NCBI GenBank assembly: GCA_964637705.1 | Contig: CAZWVM010000130.1 | Span: forward strand, 1 to 9,928 | Origin: CAZWVM01 sp964637705 | GTDB lineage: Bacteria > UBA8481 | DNA length: 9,928 nt | Direction of reading: 5' to 3' | Shown: one piece after another, positions 1-6,789 of the stretch | How positions within the stretch are numbered: position 1 is the first letter of the stretch | How the letters are laid out: every line of letters begins with the position of its first letter | Made by a program: the position numbers and the translations under genes | The notes under the pieces: model-generated | The model's input: only the letters and a program-made list of their open reading frames with translations | The model's database searches: none | Told to the model about the DNA's origin: nothing

Positions 1-1010
1 TTCCGCAGGAATCGCTCCTTGAGAGCGCGGGGGATGCGCGCGGATCCGGCCTTCTCGTGGCCGGTCCCGTCGCCCGCTCCGAGTTCGGAGGCGATCCGGG
101 CCAGCATCTCCCCCACCCGCACCGCTCCCGTCCGGCACCTGACGGACAGCCTCGAAGTATTCTCGGAATCCTCCACGACGACAACACATTTCGTCGGATG
201 AAGGTCCTGTAAGCGGTTGGCGAGCGGCGAGGAGACGCGGATCTCGCCGGGCGCGGCCTCGGCCGTGACCATGCGCGCGCCGACGCGCGCGCGATCCACG
301 GCTTCCGCCAGGAGCCCGCGGTAGCGCTCCCGCCGCACCGCGAAGGGCTCGGAGGCGATGAAGGCGTCGGGCGAGGGCAGGGACGCGCAGAGATCCGCGA
401 GCCGCGTCGTCATCGGCGCGACGTACTGGCACGCGAGGAACGTGTCGCGCAGGTCCTCCATCCGCTCCAGTTCGCGCGCGTGCGCGGCGATCAGTTCCTC
501 CGCGGCGCCGGGACAGTAATCCATGACGCTCGCGAGCGCGGCGAGCCATGCGGCGCGGGGCGGCAGGAGATCGGCGAGCAGCTCGTACATGACGAGCCCG
601 ATCGCCGGGTTCGGCTCGATCCCGAAACGGCGCGGGTTCAGCATCCGCCGGATCGGGGTGTCGGGCGGATGGGGATGATGGTCGATGTTGACGAAGAAGC
701 CGTCGAGGCGCGCGTAGCCGGGCGTCATGCCCTGGGCCTCCACGAAGACCGCCGACTCGCACCCGACGCACGCCGCCTCGTACATCGCCAGGTCCGGGTC
801 GCGGAACTCCGCCGAGGAGGCGAAGCGGACCTCGCGGCCGCGCGCGCGCAGTAGGTGGGCGAGGAGTGCGCCCCCGGTGATCCCGTCGCAGTCGCCGTGG
901 TGGGCGACGAGGACGGGCGCGGGCAGGTCGAGGAGGAGCGACCGCATATCGTCGCACGCGGACGCGTATCCCGCCGTGTCGCCGGAGCGATAGAGGCCGA
1001 GGAGCTTCAC
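1..1010 (-). CDS. DHH-family phosphoesterase (3' end cut by window edge)
   Basis: I translated this frame by hand; about 336 codons are present and no stop is reached before the window edge. It shows the hallmarks of DHH phosphoesterases (RecJ, NrnA and relatives): HHGDCDGITGG at residues 37-47 (motif I, the metal-binding Asp residues), NIDHHPH at 108-114 (the DHH motif), a further Asp in SVMDYCPG near 164, and a C-terminal GDGTGHEKAG at 313-322 resembling the DHHA1 GGHxxAAG motif. Such enzymes hydrolyse phosphodiesters or phosphate esters using Mn. At the usual motif II position I see Glu (VFVEAQG, residue 91) where Asp is typical. The GTG start overlaps the upstream gmhB stop as GTGA, so translation is probably coupled. 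The position at the end of a GDP-heptose operon suggests a role in sugar-nucleotide or polysaccharide metabolism, but the substrate is unknown. Family assignment is firm; function is open. Confidence 0.85.
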   Translation of the reverse strand, partial: MKLLGLYRSGDTAGYASACDDMRSLLLDLPAPVLVAHHGDCDGITGGALLAHLLRARGREVRFASSAEFRDPDLAMYEAACVGCESAVFVEAQGMTPGYARLDGFFVNIDHHPHPPDTPIRRMLNPRRFGIEPNPAIGLVMYELLADLLPPRAAWLAALASVMDYCPGAAEELIAAHARELERMEDLRDTFLACQYVAPMTTRLADLCASLPSPDAFIASEPFAVRRERYRGLLAEAVDRARVGARMVTAEAAPGEIRVSSPLANRLQDLHPTKCVVVVEDSENTSRLSVRCRTGAVRVGEMLARIASELGAGDGTGHEKAGSARIPRALKERFLR

Positions 1011-1591
1011 GGCCCCGCGATCACGCGGTCCGCGGCCGCCGGGAGATCCGGGACGACGAACTCCGGCTGCACGGGCCAGGACGATCGGTCCTCGCCCGAG
1101 GAGGCCCCGGCGAGGACGAAGATGGAGCGGCACCCGGCCGCGGCCGCGGCCTCGACGTCGGAGCGGTTGTCGCCGACGAAGAAGGTGCGCGGCAGGTCCA
1201 CGCCGTGCCGCCGGGCCGCCTCGAGGAGAAGCCCCGGTTTCGGCTTGCGGCAATCGCAGTCGTCGGAGGGCGCGTGCACGCAATAGAGAACGTCGAGCAG
1301 GCGGCCGCCGGCGGTCGCGACGTCGTCGAGAAGCTTGCGGGTGATCCGCTCGAGGTTCTCCGCCGGCATCAGGCCCTTCCCCACGCCCGCCTGGTTCGAG
1401 ACGACGATGACCTCGAACCCGTTCTCGTTCAGCCGGCGGATCGCCTCGAGCCCGCCCGGCGGGTATTCGAGGTCCTCCGGGTTCGAGACGTAGCGACCGC
1501 GGCGGTAGACGTTGACGACCCCGTCGCGGTCGAGGAAGACGAAGCGGCGGGCCGTCTCGCCCGGCGGAGCGGCGCCGCCGGCTTCCGTCAC
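1007..1591 (-). CDS. gmhB: D-glycero-D-manno-heptose-1,7-bisphosphate 7-phosphatase (HAD, GmhB-like)
   Basis: This 194-residue HAD-superfamily phosphatase is of normal GmhB length. The nucleophile motif FLDRDGVVN is at residues 19-27 (Asp21, Asp23), motif II VVSNQAGVG at about 63-71, and the C-terminal acidic motif FVGDNRSD at 138-145. The GmhB zinc-site pattern is present as C104-x-H106 then C112-x-C114, followed by RKPKPG. GmhB removes the 7-phosphate of heptose 1,7-bisphosphate in the cytoplasm, giving heptose 1-phosphate for nucleotidyl transfer. I chose the GTG at 1591 because it overlaps the hddC stop as GTGA; a longer frame starting at 1672 only adds an improbable Arg/Pro-rich leader inside hddC. 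The gene sits directly between hddC and the DHH gene. Histidinol-phosphatase-type HADs are related, but the hddC neighbour favours heptose. Confidence 0.87.
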   Translation of the reverse strand: MTEAGGAAPPGETARRFVFLDRDGVVNVYRRGRYVSNPEDLEYPPGGLEAIRRLNENGFEVIVVSNQAGVGKGLMPAENLERITRKLLDDVATAGGRLLDVLYCVHAPSDDCDCRKPKPGLLLEAARRHGVDLPRTFFVGDNRSDVEAAAAAGCRSIFVLAGASSGEDRSSWPVQPEFVVPDLPAAADRVIAGP

Positions 1592-2322
1592 GGCCGGACC
1601 GCCTTCAGCCACGCGCCGGAGTTCACGCGGAACTCCTCGAGGCGATCCGGCGTCCCGATGTCGTGGAACCACCCGCCGGTGGGAAAGCCGTGCAGCTCGT
1701 CCGGCGAGAGCGCGGTGAAGACCTCGCGCTCGAGCGAGACGGCGCGGTCCGGGGGGATCCGGTCGAGGAGCGCGCGTTGAAAGACGTACGTGCCGGCGTT
1801 CATGTAGAGATGCGAACCGCGGGGCAGCTTCTCGCTGAAGCCGAGCACGCGCCCGCGCTCGTCGAGGTTGACGAAGCCGCCGTCGAAGGACGACTCGGCC
1901 TCGACCAGGGCGATCGTCGCGAGGGCGCCCGAGGCGCGGTGTCGCGCGGCCAACGCCGCGTGGTCACAGGGACAGAGGGAGTCCCCGTTGTGAACGAAGA
2001 AGGTGTCGGAGACGATCCGGGACGCCGCGTGGCGTATCGCGCCGGCGGTCCCGAGGGGGCCCGGCTCGCGCGAGAAGACGACCTCGGTTCCCGCCGGGGC
2101 GTGACCGGCGAAGAGTTCCTCGACGGATTCCGCGTCGTGCCCCGTGGCGAGGACGAAGCGGCGGAACCCCTGGGCGGCGAGGTAATCGACGAGGATCATG
2201 AGGAACGGCCGCTCCCGGACCTCGGCCAGAACCTTCTGGCGTTCGCCCATGACGGGACGAAGGCGCGTGCCGCGCCCGCCGCAAAGGATGACGGCGTCCA
2301 TGGCGCCGATGCCGGCGGTCAT
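1588..2322 (-). CDS. hddC: D-glycero-alpha-D-manno-heptose-1-phosphate guanylyltransferase (HddC-like)
   Basis: This 244-residue nucleotidyltransferase has the sugar-phosphate signature CGGRGTRLRPV at about 14-24, Lys30 in the QKVLAEV stretch, the GPLGTAGAI loop at 88-96 and NGDS at 112-115, which probably carries the metal-binding Asp. Lack of any C-terminal extension and the adjacent gmhB fit HddC, which makes GDP-D-glycero-D-manno-heptose from heptose 1-phosphate and GTP. Its start codon follows the upstream SDR stop without a gap (TGA then ATG), so the genes are co-transcribed. A second in-frame ATG at 2301 would give the more usual MDAVILCGG beginning; no Shine-Dalgarno sequence distinguishes the two. 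The closely related glucose- or mannose-1-phosphate enzymes cannot be wholly excluded. The isomerase and kinase expected earlier in the pathway (GmhA, HddA) are not in this window. Confidence 0.82.
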   Translation of the reverse strand: MTAGIGAMDAVILCGGRGTRLRPVMGERQKVLAEVRERPFLMILVDYLAAQGFRRFVLATGHDAESVEELFAGHAPAGTEVVFSREPGPLGTAGAIRHAASRIVSDTFFVHNGDSLCPCDHAALAARHRASGALATIALVEAESSFDGGFVNLDERGRVLGFSEKLPRGSHLYMNAGTYVFQRALLDRIPPDRAVSLEREVFTALSPDELHGFPTGGWFHDIGTPDRLEEFRVNSGAWLKAVRP

Positions 2323-3270
2323 TCAGACGTTGCCGTGGTGGCCGCCGCGGAGGATGGAGAAGGAGCCGAGGAGCTGCCGGATGCCGCGCCGCAGCGGCCA
2401 CTCCGGCTTCCAGCCCGTCGCGAGGATGCGGGCGTTGGAGACGATGTAGTCGCGCTTGTCGACGTCCTCGCCCACCGGTGCCTCCCACCAGACGAACCCC
2501 GGGACCTCCCGGCGGATCTCCTCGCAGAGCTCGATCTTGGAGAGGTTGGCGTCCTCCAGTCCCACGTTGTAGGGCCGGTCCTTCAGGTCCTCGAAACGCG
2601 CAAGGCCGTGGAGAAAGACGCGCGCGACGTCCTCGATGTGGATGAAGTTCCGCTTGAAGTGCCCCTCGAAGACGACGACGGCGCGGTCGTGCGCGGCGCG
2701 CCAGGTGAAGTCGTTGACCAGCAGATCGAGCCTCATCCGCGGCGAGACGCCGAAGACGGTGGCGAGCCGGAAGGTGATCGCGTTGCCGCGCTCCAGGACC
2801 GCCGTCTCGGCCTCGACCTTCGTCGTGCCGTAGAGGCTGATCGGCTTCAGGGGCGAATCCTCGGTGCAGAACCGGTCCTTCTCCCCGATCCCGTAGCCGC
2901 TGTTGGTCACGGGCATGAGGATGCGCTGCTCGCGCGAGAGAATGCGGCAGAGGAGGCGCACGGCGTCGCGGTTGACGGTGACGGCGGCGGTGCGGTCGCG
3001 GTCGCAGAGGGGCGCTCCGACGAGCGCCGCGAGCGGAACGACGACGTCGGCGTCCTTCACGAGAGCCGCCACGGTCGACTCCTCGCGGCAGTCCCCGCGC
3101 ACGACGCGGAAATCCTCGAAGACGCAGCAATCGAGCAGGCTCGACTGGCGGAAGAGGAAGCTGTCGAGGACGGTGACGCGGTGACCGGACTCGAGCAGGC
3201 GGCGGACGAGGATGGAACCGAGGTATCCGGCGCCGCCGGTGACGAGCACGTGGAGCTTCGACGTTGTCAT
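2323..3270 (-). CDS. NAD(P)-dependent sugar-nucleotide epimerase/reductase (extended SDR)
   Basis: This is a 315-residue extended short-chain dehydrogenase/reductase. The nucleotide-binding TGGAGYLGS is at residues 11-19, and the catalytic pair Y147/K151 lies in SLYGTTK with TNSGYG at 122-127. The canonical Asp-Glu of 4,6-dehydratases is absent after Thr122 (TNS instead of TDE). I therefore infer an epimerase or 4-keto reductase acting on a nucleotide sugar rather than the 4,6-dehydratase. It lies between the ColD-like dehydratase and hddC, 31 nt after the former and abutting the latter. By analogy with GDP-colitose biosynthesis it could epimerise and/or reduce the 4-keto, 3-deoxy intermediate made by its upstream neighbour. 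The exact stereochemistry is not readable from sequence. Family assignment is very secure; the reaction is inferred. Confidence 0.85.
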   Translation of the reverse strand: MTTSKLHVLVTGGAGYLGSILVRRLLESGHRVTVLDSFLFRQSSLLDCCVFEDFRVVRGDCREESTVAALVKDADVVVPLAALVGAPLCDRDRTAAVTVNRDAVRLLCRILSREQRILMPVTNSGYGIGEKDRFCTEDSPLKPISLYGTTKVEAETAVLERGNAITFRLATVFGVSPRMRLDLLVNDFTWRAAHDRAVVVFEGHFKRNFIHIEDVARVFLHGLARFEDLKDRPYNVGLEDANLSKIELCEEIRREVPGFVWWEAPVGEDVDKRDYIVSNARILATGWKPEWPLRRGIRQLLGSFSILRGGHHGNV

Positions 3271-3272
3271 GC

Positions 3273-3298
3273 CCGCATCTTAGCGCAGGAGGATGCGG
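3273..3298 (-). other. stem-loop between dehydratase and SDR genes
   Basis: A 7-bp perfect stem (CCGCATC at 3273-3279 against GATGCGG at 3292-3298) with a 12-nt loop fills almost all of the 31-nt gap between the two genes. It ends 2 nt before the SDR start codon. There is no U-tract on the transcript, so it is not a classic terminator. It might affect processing or initiation at the SDR start, or be chance. Confidence 0.4.
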
Positions 3299-3301
3299 CT
3301 G

Positions 3302-4498
3302 TCAGCGCCCGGGTGCGGCCCCCTGCCCGATCGCCTCCTTCACCACGCCGCAGATGAAGTCGACATCGGCGGTGGTGAGGGACGGGTGGTTGGGGAGGAA
3401 GAAGCCGCAGTGGTGAATGAGGTCGGCGGTGGGGAAGCTCGCGCGCCCGTATCGCCGGGTCCAGAAGGGATGGAGCCCGAGGTTGCCGGCCGAGAAGATC
3501 CTCGTCTCGATGCCGTTCTCGACCAGCGCCGAGACGATCCGCCGGCGCTCCTGGACGTTCGCCGCCACCGCCCCGCAGTGGATCGAGCAGATCCGGCTCC
3601 CCTCCGGCGGAACCTGGAACCTGAGGAACGGCTTCAGGTGCGCGAGGTAGCGCGCGTGGTTCTCCTCCCTCCTCTCCATGATCCGGTCGAGCTTCTTCAC
3701 CTGGCCGATGCCGATGAAGGCGTTGAGGTCGGTGGAGCGGAGGTTGTACCCGGGCAGGTAGAAGACGAAGGGGGAATGGAAGTCGTCGATGCCGTGCTCG
3801 CGGACAAGGCGCTCGTGCGTCTCGCGGTCGAGGTCCTTGCTCCAGCCGTGGCTGCGGAGCATCAGGAGGAGATCGAAGAGCTCCTTGTCGTCGGTGGAGA
3901 CCATGCCGCCCTCGATGGTCGAAATCTGGTGACCGAAGTAGAAGGAGAAGCTCGCGAGGTCCCCGAAGGTGCCGACCTTCCGGCCCCGGTAGCGCGCGCC
4001 CGTGGCCGCGCAGGCGTCTTCCAGGAGGAGGAAGCCGTGGCGCTCCTTCAGGGCCATGATCTCGTCCATCCGCCCCGGGACGCCGAGAACCTGGACGAGA
4101 ACGACCGTGGCCGGGTCGTGGCGCCGGAGGAGATCCTCGAGGTGCCCGGGATCGAGGGCGAAGGTTTCCGGGTCCGCCTCGCACAGGATCGGTTCGAACC
4201 CCAGTTGCATCGCCGGGGCGATCGTCGTGACCCAGCCGACCGAGGGCACGACGACCTTGCGGTTCCTGAGGCGACCCGACTCCAGGAGCGCGGCGTACAT
4301 CAGGAGATTGGCGGAGGAGCCGGAGTTGTTCGAGACCGAGTGGCGCCGGCCCAGCCACGCGCCCCAGCATGCCTCGAACTCGAGGGTCATCCTCCCCTTT
4401 GTGAGGCGGGGATTCGTCTTCAGCCAATCGATAAGCGAGGCGATGTCCCCCTCGTCGATGGTGTCCTCGGCGAGATGGTAGCGAATCGGCGGGTTCAT
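3302..4498 (-). CDS. ColD-like PLP-dependent sugar 3-dehydratase (DegT/DnrJ/EryC1/StrS fold)
   Basis: This is a 398-residue fold-type I PLP enzyme of the DegT/DnrJ family. SNNSGSSANLL (56-66) and LLEDACAATGA (158-168) form the cofactor pocket. At the position where aminotransferases carry the Schiff-base Lys, this protein reads SFYFGHQISTIEGG (184-197), with His at about 190. Replacement of Lys by His is the signature of the C3 dehydratases ColD (GDP-colitose) and RfbH/E1 (CDP-dideoxysugars). There is no RfbH-type four-Cys Fe-S cluster motif, and the length is close to ColD. I infer removal of the C3 hydroxyl from a GDP-4-keto-6-deoxy sugar. I start at the ATG at 4498 because MNPPIRYHLAED begins a normal N-terminus and a -10 box lies 6 nt upstream. 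An upstream ATG at 4582 would run through the promoter region and the divergent gene start. First gene of the heptose operon. Confidence 0.88.
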   Translation of the reverse strand: MNPPIRYHLAEDTIDEGDIASLIDWLKTNPRLTKGRMTLEFEACWGAWLGRRHSVSNNSGSSANLLMYAALLESGRLRNRKVVVPSVGWVTTIAPAMQLGFEPILCEADPETFALDPGHLEDLLRRHDPATVVLVQVLGVPGRMDEIMALKERHGFLLLEDACAATGARYRGRKVGTFGDLASFSFYFGHQISTIEGGMVSTDDKELFDLLLMLRSHGWSKDLDRETHERLVREHGIDDFHSPFVFYLPGYNLRSTDLNAFIGIGQVKKLDRIMERREENHARYLAHLKPFLRFQVPPEGSRICSIHCGAVAANVQERRRIVSALVENGIETRIFSAGNLGLHPFWTRRYGRASFPTADLIHHCGFFLPNHPSLTTADVDFICGVVKEAIGQGAAPGR

Positions 4499-4533
4499 GG
4501 CCGCATTATGGGAGAGGGAGCGGATCGTGACAA
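4499..4533 (-). promoter_or_regulatory. sigma70-type promoter of the heptose operon, predicted leaderless
   Basis: On the minus strand TTGTCA (4533-4528) is separated by exactly 17 bp from CATAAT (4510-4505). Each hexamer matches 5 of 6 consensus positions. The -10 ends 6 nt before the ATG at 4498, so transcription would start at or next to the start codon. No Shine-Dalgarno sequence is visible. Confidence 0.6.
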
Positions 4534-4545
4534 GGCGCAATGAGC

Positions 4546-4574
4546 CTGCCATCGCGCGGGCGCGGAGGTATAAT
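4546..4574 (+). promoter_or_regulatory. sigma70-type promoter of the clsB-ybhP pair, predicted leaderless
   Basis: A perfect TATAAT lies at 4569-4574, ending 6 nt before the ATG at 4581. CTGCCA (4 of 6 matches to TTGACA) lies at 4546-4551 with a 17-bp spacer. A GGAGGT at 4564-4569 overlaps the -10 by one base and could act as ribosome-binding site only if transcription begins further upstream. The geometry mirrors the divergent promoter at 4499-4533. Confidence 0.55.
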
Positions 4575-4580
4575 CCGACC

Positions 4581-5768
4581 ATGACGTCGAGCGAGCGGAA
4601 TCAGCGAGGGCCGGGTGAGGTCTGGGAGGAGGAGGAGGTCTTCCACGAGGGGGACACCTTCTTCGGATCGATCCTCCGCGGGCTGGAGCGCGCACGGTCG
4701 ACGATCGAATTCGAGACGTACATCTTCGAGGACGACGCCACGGGGCGGCGCGTGGCGACGGCGCTGGCCGCCGCCGCGCGGCGAGGCGTCGCCGTCCGCG
4801 TCCTCATCGACGACATCGGCTCGCCGGGCTGGATGGAGGCCTTCCGTCCGCTCGTCGAGTCGGCCGGCGGCGAGGCGCGCGTCTTCCACCCGCGCCCCTT
4901 CTCCATCCTCGCCCTCACCCCCGGCCCCTCTTCGGGAGGACGGCGGTGGCTGCGCGGGCTCTACAACCTCGTGAACCGCCGCAACCACCGCAAGGTCTGC
5001 ATCGTCGACGGGCAGGAGGCCTGGCTCGGGAGCCTCAATGTCTCCGACCGCTCCCTGCGTTCCGTCCGCGGCGACGAGGCCTGGCACGAATGCGGGGTCC
5101 GCGTGCGCGGCGCCGAGACGGAGGCCTTGCGCGAAGCCTTCTGTTTCGCCTGGGACCGCGTGCTCGATCCCTTCACGCGCGTGACGGACCGCCCTGGCCA
5201 CGCGCGCCGCATGGAGGTCTTCCGCTCCTCCTCGCTCGTCAGGCTCAATTCCCCCCTCTCGATCCGGCGCCGCTCGTATCGCGACCTGCTGCGGCGCATC
5301 CGCGCCGCGCGGCGCCGCATCTGGATCGAGAATCCCTACTTCGTGCCGACACGGACGCTCGCCAATGCCCTGCGCCAGGCCTCGCGCCGCGGCGTCGACG
5401 TCCGCCTCATCCTGCCCCGCCACTCCGACATCTTTTTCATGCCTTGGGTGATCCCGGCCTGCGCGGAGCGCCTGATCGGCTTCGGCGCGCGGGTCTTCGA
5501 GTATCTCCCGTCCGTCCTGCACGCCAAGATCCTCGTCGTCGACGACTGGGTCGTCGTCGGTTCCTCCAACCTGAACTTCCGGAGCCTGATGCACGACCTG
5601 GAGGTCGACGCGGTGCTGACGACGGAGGCGGCGAGGAACTCGATCCTGGAGCGGCTGGAATCCGACCTCACGCAGTCGGAGGAGGTGACCGCGGCGATGA
5701 TGAAGAGGCGCCCCTGGCACCAGAAAATCCTGGGCCGGATCTTCCTGCGCCTGAGGTACTGGATGTGA
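4581..5768 (+). CDS. clsB: Phospholipase D-family cardiolipin synthase (ClsB-like)
   Basis: This 395-residue PLD-superfamily protein has two HKD motifs: HRKVCIVD with H136, K138, D143, followed by GSLN, and HAKILVVD with H314, K316, D321, followed by GSSN. The two His residues form the catalytic pair for phosphatidyl transfer. No N-terminal transmembrane helices are visible, unlike ClsA; this and the length fit ClsB (YbhO), which makes cardiolipin or other phospholipids at the cytoplasmic membrane. The ATG at 4581 gives MTSSERNQRG; the frame is open upstream to 4497, but that would cross the promoter and the divergent gene's start. The next gene overlaps by GTGA and is YbhP-like; clsB and ybhP are also neighbours in E. 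coli, which supports the assignment. Substrate preference (cardiolipin versus phosphatidylethanol-type products) cannot be read from sequence. Confidence 0.88.
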   Translation: MTSSERNQRGPGEVWEEEEVFHEGDTFFGSILRGLERARSTIEFETYIFEDDATGRRVATALAAAARRGVAVRVLIDDIGSPGWMEAFRPLVESAGGEARVFHPRPFSILALTPGPSSGGRRWLRGLYNLVNRRNHRKVCIVDGQEAWLGSLNVSDRSLRSVRGDEAWHECGVRVRGAETEALREAFCFAWDRVLDPFTRVTDRPGHARRMEVFRSSSLVRLNSPLSIRRRSYRDLLRRIRAARRRIWIENPYFVPTRTLANALRQASRRGVDVRLILPRHSDIFFMPWVIPACAERLIGFGARVFEYLPSVLHAKILVVDDWVVVGSSNLNFRSLMHDLEVDAVLTTEAARNSILERLESDLTQSEEVTAAMMKRRPWHQKILGRIFLRLRYWM

Positions 5769-6526
5769 CCGGAAGCGGCCGGATCGTCCGCATCCTCAGT
5801 TACAACCTCCACAAGGGCCGCAACCTCGCACGTCGCGACGTTCTCGCGGAGATTCGCGACGCCCTAAGACGGCACGAACCCGACATCCTTCTCCTGCAGG
5901 AGGTTCGCGGCTTCGAACGGCGGTTCTTCGGCGGGGATGCCGAGTCGGACGCGCGAGCCCAGCACGCCTTCATCGCCGAGGGTCTGTGGCATCACGTGGT
6001 CTACGGGCGCAACGTCGTCCGGCGGCTCACGCACCACGGCAACGCGATCCTTTCGCGGTTTCCCGTCCGGGAGTGGGAGAACATCGACGTCTCCTGCCAC
6101 CGCGTGGAGAAGCGGAGCATCCTTCACGCGGTCGTGGACCTTCCGCGCCGGCGCCGGCCACTCCACGCCCTCTGCCTCCACTTCGGCCTGCTGGAGCGCT
6201 GGCGCCGGTCCCAGAGGGAACGCCTCGCGGAACGAATACGCCGGGCGGTGCGGCAGCGCGACCCGCTCGTCGTGGCCGGAGACTTCAACGACTGGCGGCA
6301 GACGGCCTCGGACGCGCTCACCGGGGAACTGGGGCTCGTCGAGGCGTTCCGGGAGACAAGCGGCGACCACGCGCGCACCTACCCCAGCCTGATGCCGGCC
6401 CTCAAGCTCGACAGAGTCTACGTGCGCAACGCCGAGATCGTGCGCGCGGAGCGGCTCGACGGCCCGCCCTGGAACCGCCTCTCGGACCACACGCCGCTCG
6501 TCATCGACCTCATCCCGGGCGGGTGA
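5765..6526 (+). CDS. ybhP: EEP-family (endonuclease/exonuclease/phosphatase) protein, YbhP-like
   Basis: This 253-residue protein has the EEP core: SYNLHKG at 12-18 (Asn14), LLLQEV at 42-47 with metal-binding Glu46, HHGNAILSRFP at 90-100, LHFGL at 138-142, GDFNDW at 172-177, and LSDHTPL with Asp241 and His242. The stretches HHGNAILSRFP, ENIDVS and GDFNDWRQ resemble what I recall of E. coli YbhP, which is of similar length. EEP enzymes are Mg-dependent phosphodiesterases acting on nucleic acids, phosphoinositides or sphingomyelin; the YbhP substrate is not established to my knowledge. The GTG start at 5765 overlaps the clsB stop as GTGA, so translation is probably coupled. The pairing with a phospholipid synthase hints at a lipid-linked rather than DNA substrate, but that is inference. 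Confidence 0.87.
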   Translation: MTGSGRIVRILSYNLHKGRNLARRDVLAEIRDALRRHEPDILLLQEVRGFERRFFGGDAESDARAQHAFIAEGLWHHVVYGRNVVRRLTHHGNAILSRFPVREWENIDVSCHRVEKRSILHAVVDLPRRRRPLHALCLHFGLLERWRRSQRERLAERIRRAVRQRDPLVVAGDFNDWRQTASDALTGELGLVEAFRETSGDHARTYPSLMPALKLDRVYVRNAEIVRAERLDGPPWNRLSDHTPLVIDLIPGG

Positions 6527-6545
6527 GCCGCGCGGTCCGACCGCA

Positions 6546-6581
6546 GTGCGTTCGAGTTTCGTGGGTCATGCAACTCATGAT
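6546..6581 (+). repeat. extra copy of palindromic-element arm
   Basis: These 36 nt match the reverse complement of the right arm of the adjacent element (6737-6772) at 33 of 36 positions with no gaps. They are a closer partner for that arm than the arm at 6595. The piece is either the remnant of an earlier copy or the original left end, later separated from the body by a roughly 50-bp duplication. CCGACC occurs at 6537 and again at 6587, consistent with a degenerate 50-bp tandem duplication. Confidence 0.75.
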
Positions 6582-6584
6582 TCA

Positions 6585-6594
6585 CCCCGACCCC
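6585..6594. repeat. left direct repeat of element 1 (putative target-site duplication)
   Basis: CCCCGACCCC directly abuts the left terminus of the element and recurs at 6773-6782 abutting the right terminus. The sequence is C-rich and a related CCGACC lies at 6537, so it could instead belong to a tandem duplication. Confidence 0.55.
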
Positions 6595-6772
6595 GTGTGC
6601 ATCCGTGAATCGTGGGTAGCTCATGATGATTGCGGCAAAGCGGTTTTCGAGGCGTCGGCCTCGCAGGGATCGCGAGGCCAGCCGAGACCTCGCAGACCGC
6701 CATGGATGGCGGTCGAGAATGAGCGGCGCCGCAATCATCATGAGTTACATGACCCACGAACCGCGAACGCAC
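6595..6772 (-). mobile_element. palindromic MITE-like element, copy 1
   Basis: A 178-bp element with no coding capacity fills the gap between ybhP and the membrane-protein gene. Its arms pair over a long stem: 17 perfect base pairs (6620-6636 against 6728-6744), then an internal loop, then a 7-bp block, then similar outer ends beginning GTGTG and GTGCG. Inside are two hairpins, 6657-6679 (8-bp stem) and 6695-6714 (at least 7 bp), and the block GAGAATGAGCG at 6715-6725. Read on the minus strand it aligns with the second element at 8512-8681. Identical 10-bp repeats abut both ends. No transposase is present, so movement would have to be driven in trans. The structure may also act as a bidirectional terminator or folded transcript. 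Confidence 0.75.
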
Positions 6773-6782
6773 CCCCGACCCC
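6773..6782. repeat. right direct repeat of element 1
   Basis: Second copy of CCCCGACCCC, immediately after the element's right end; partner of 6585-6594. Confidence 0.55.
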
Positions 6783-6789
6783 GGGCCGC

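Noticed and set aside
1663..3357. Long open frame on the plus strand opposite hddC and the SDR gene
   Set aside because: It is rich in Asp, Glu, Arg and Ala with no recognisable motif and is fully antisense to two clear enzymes; this is the usual shadow of GC-rich codons.
4499..4582. N-terminal extension of the ColD-like gene to an ATG at 4582
   Set aside because: It would read through both divergent promoters and the clsB start, and adds residues not expected in this family.
6546..6772. CRISPR array or simple Rho-independent terminator
   Set aside because: Repeats are inverted, unequal and not regularly spaced, and there is no U-tract after the hairpins.
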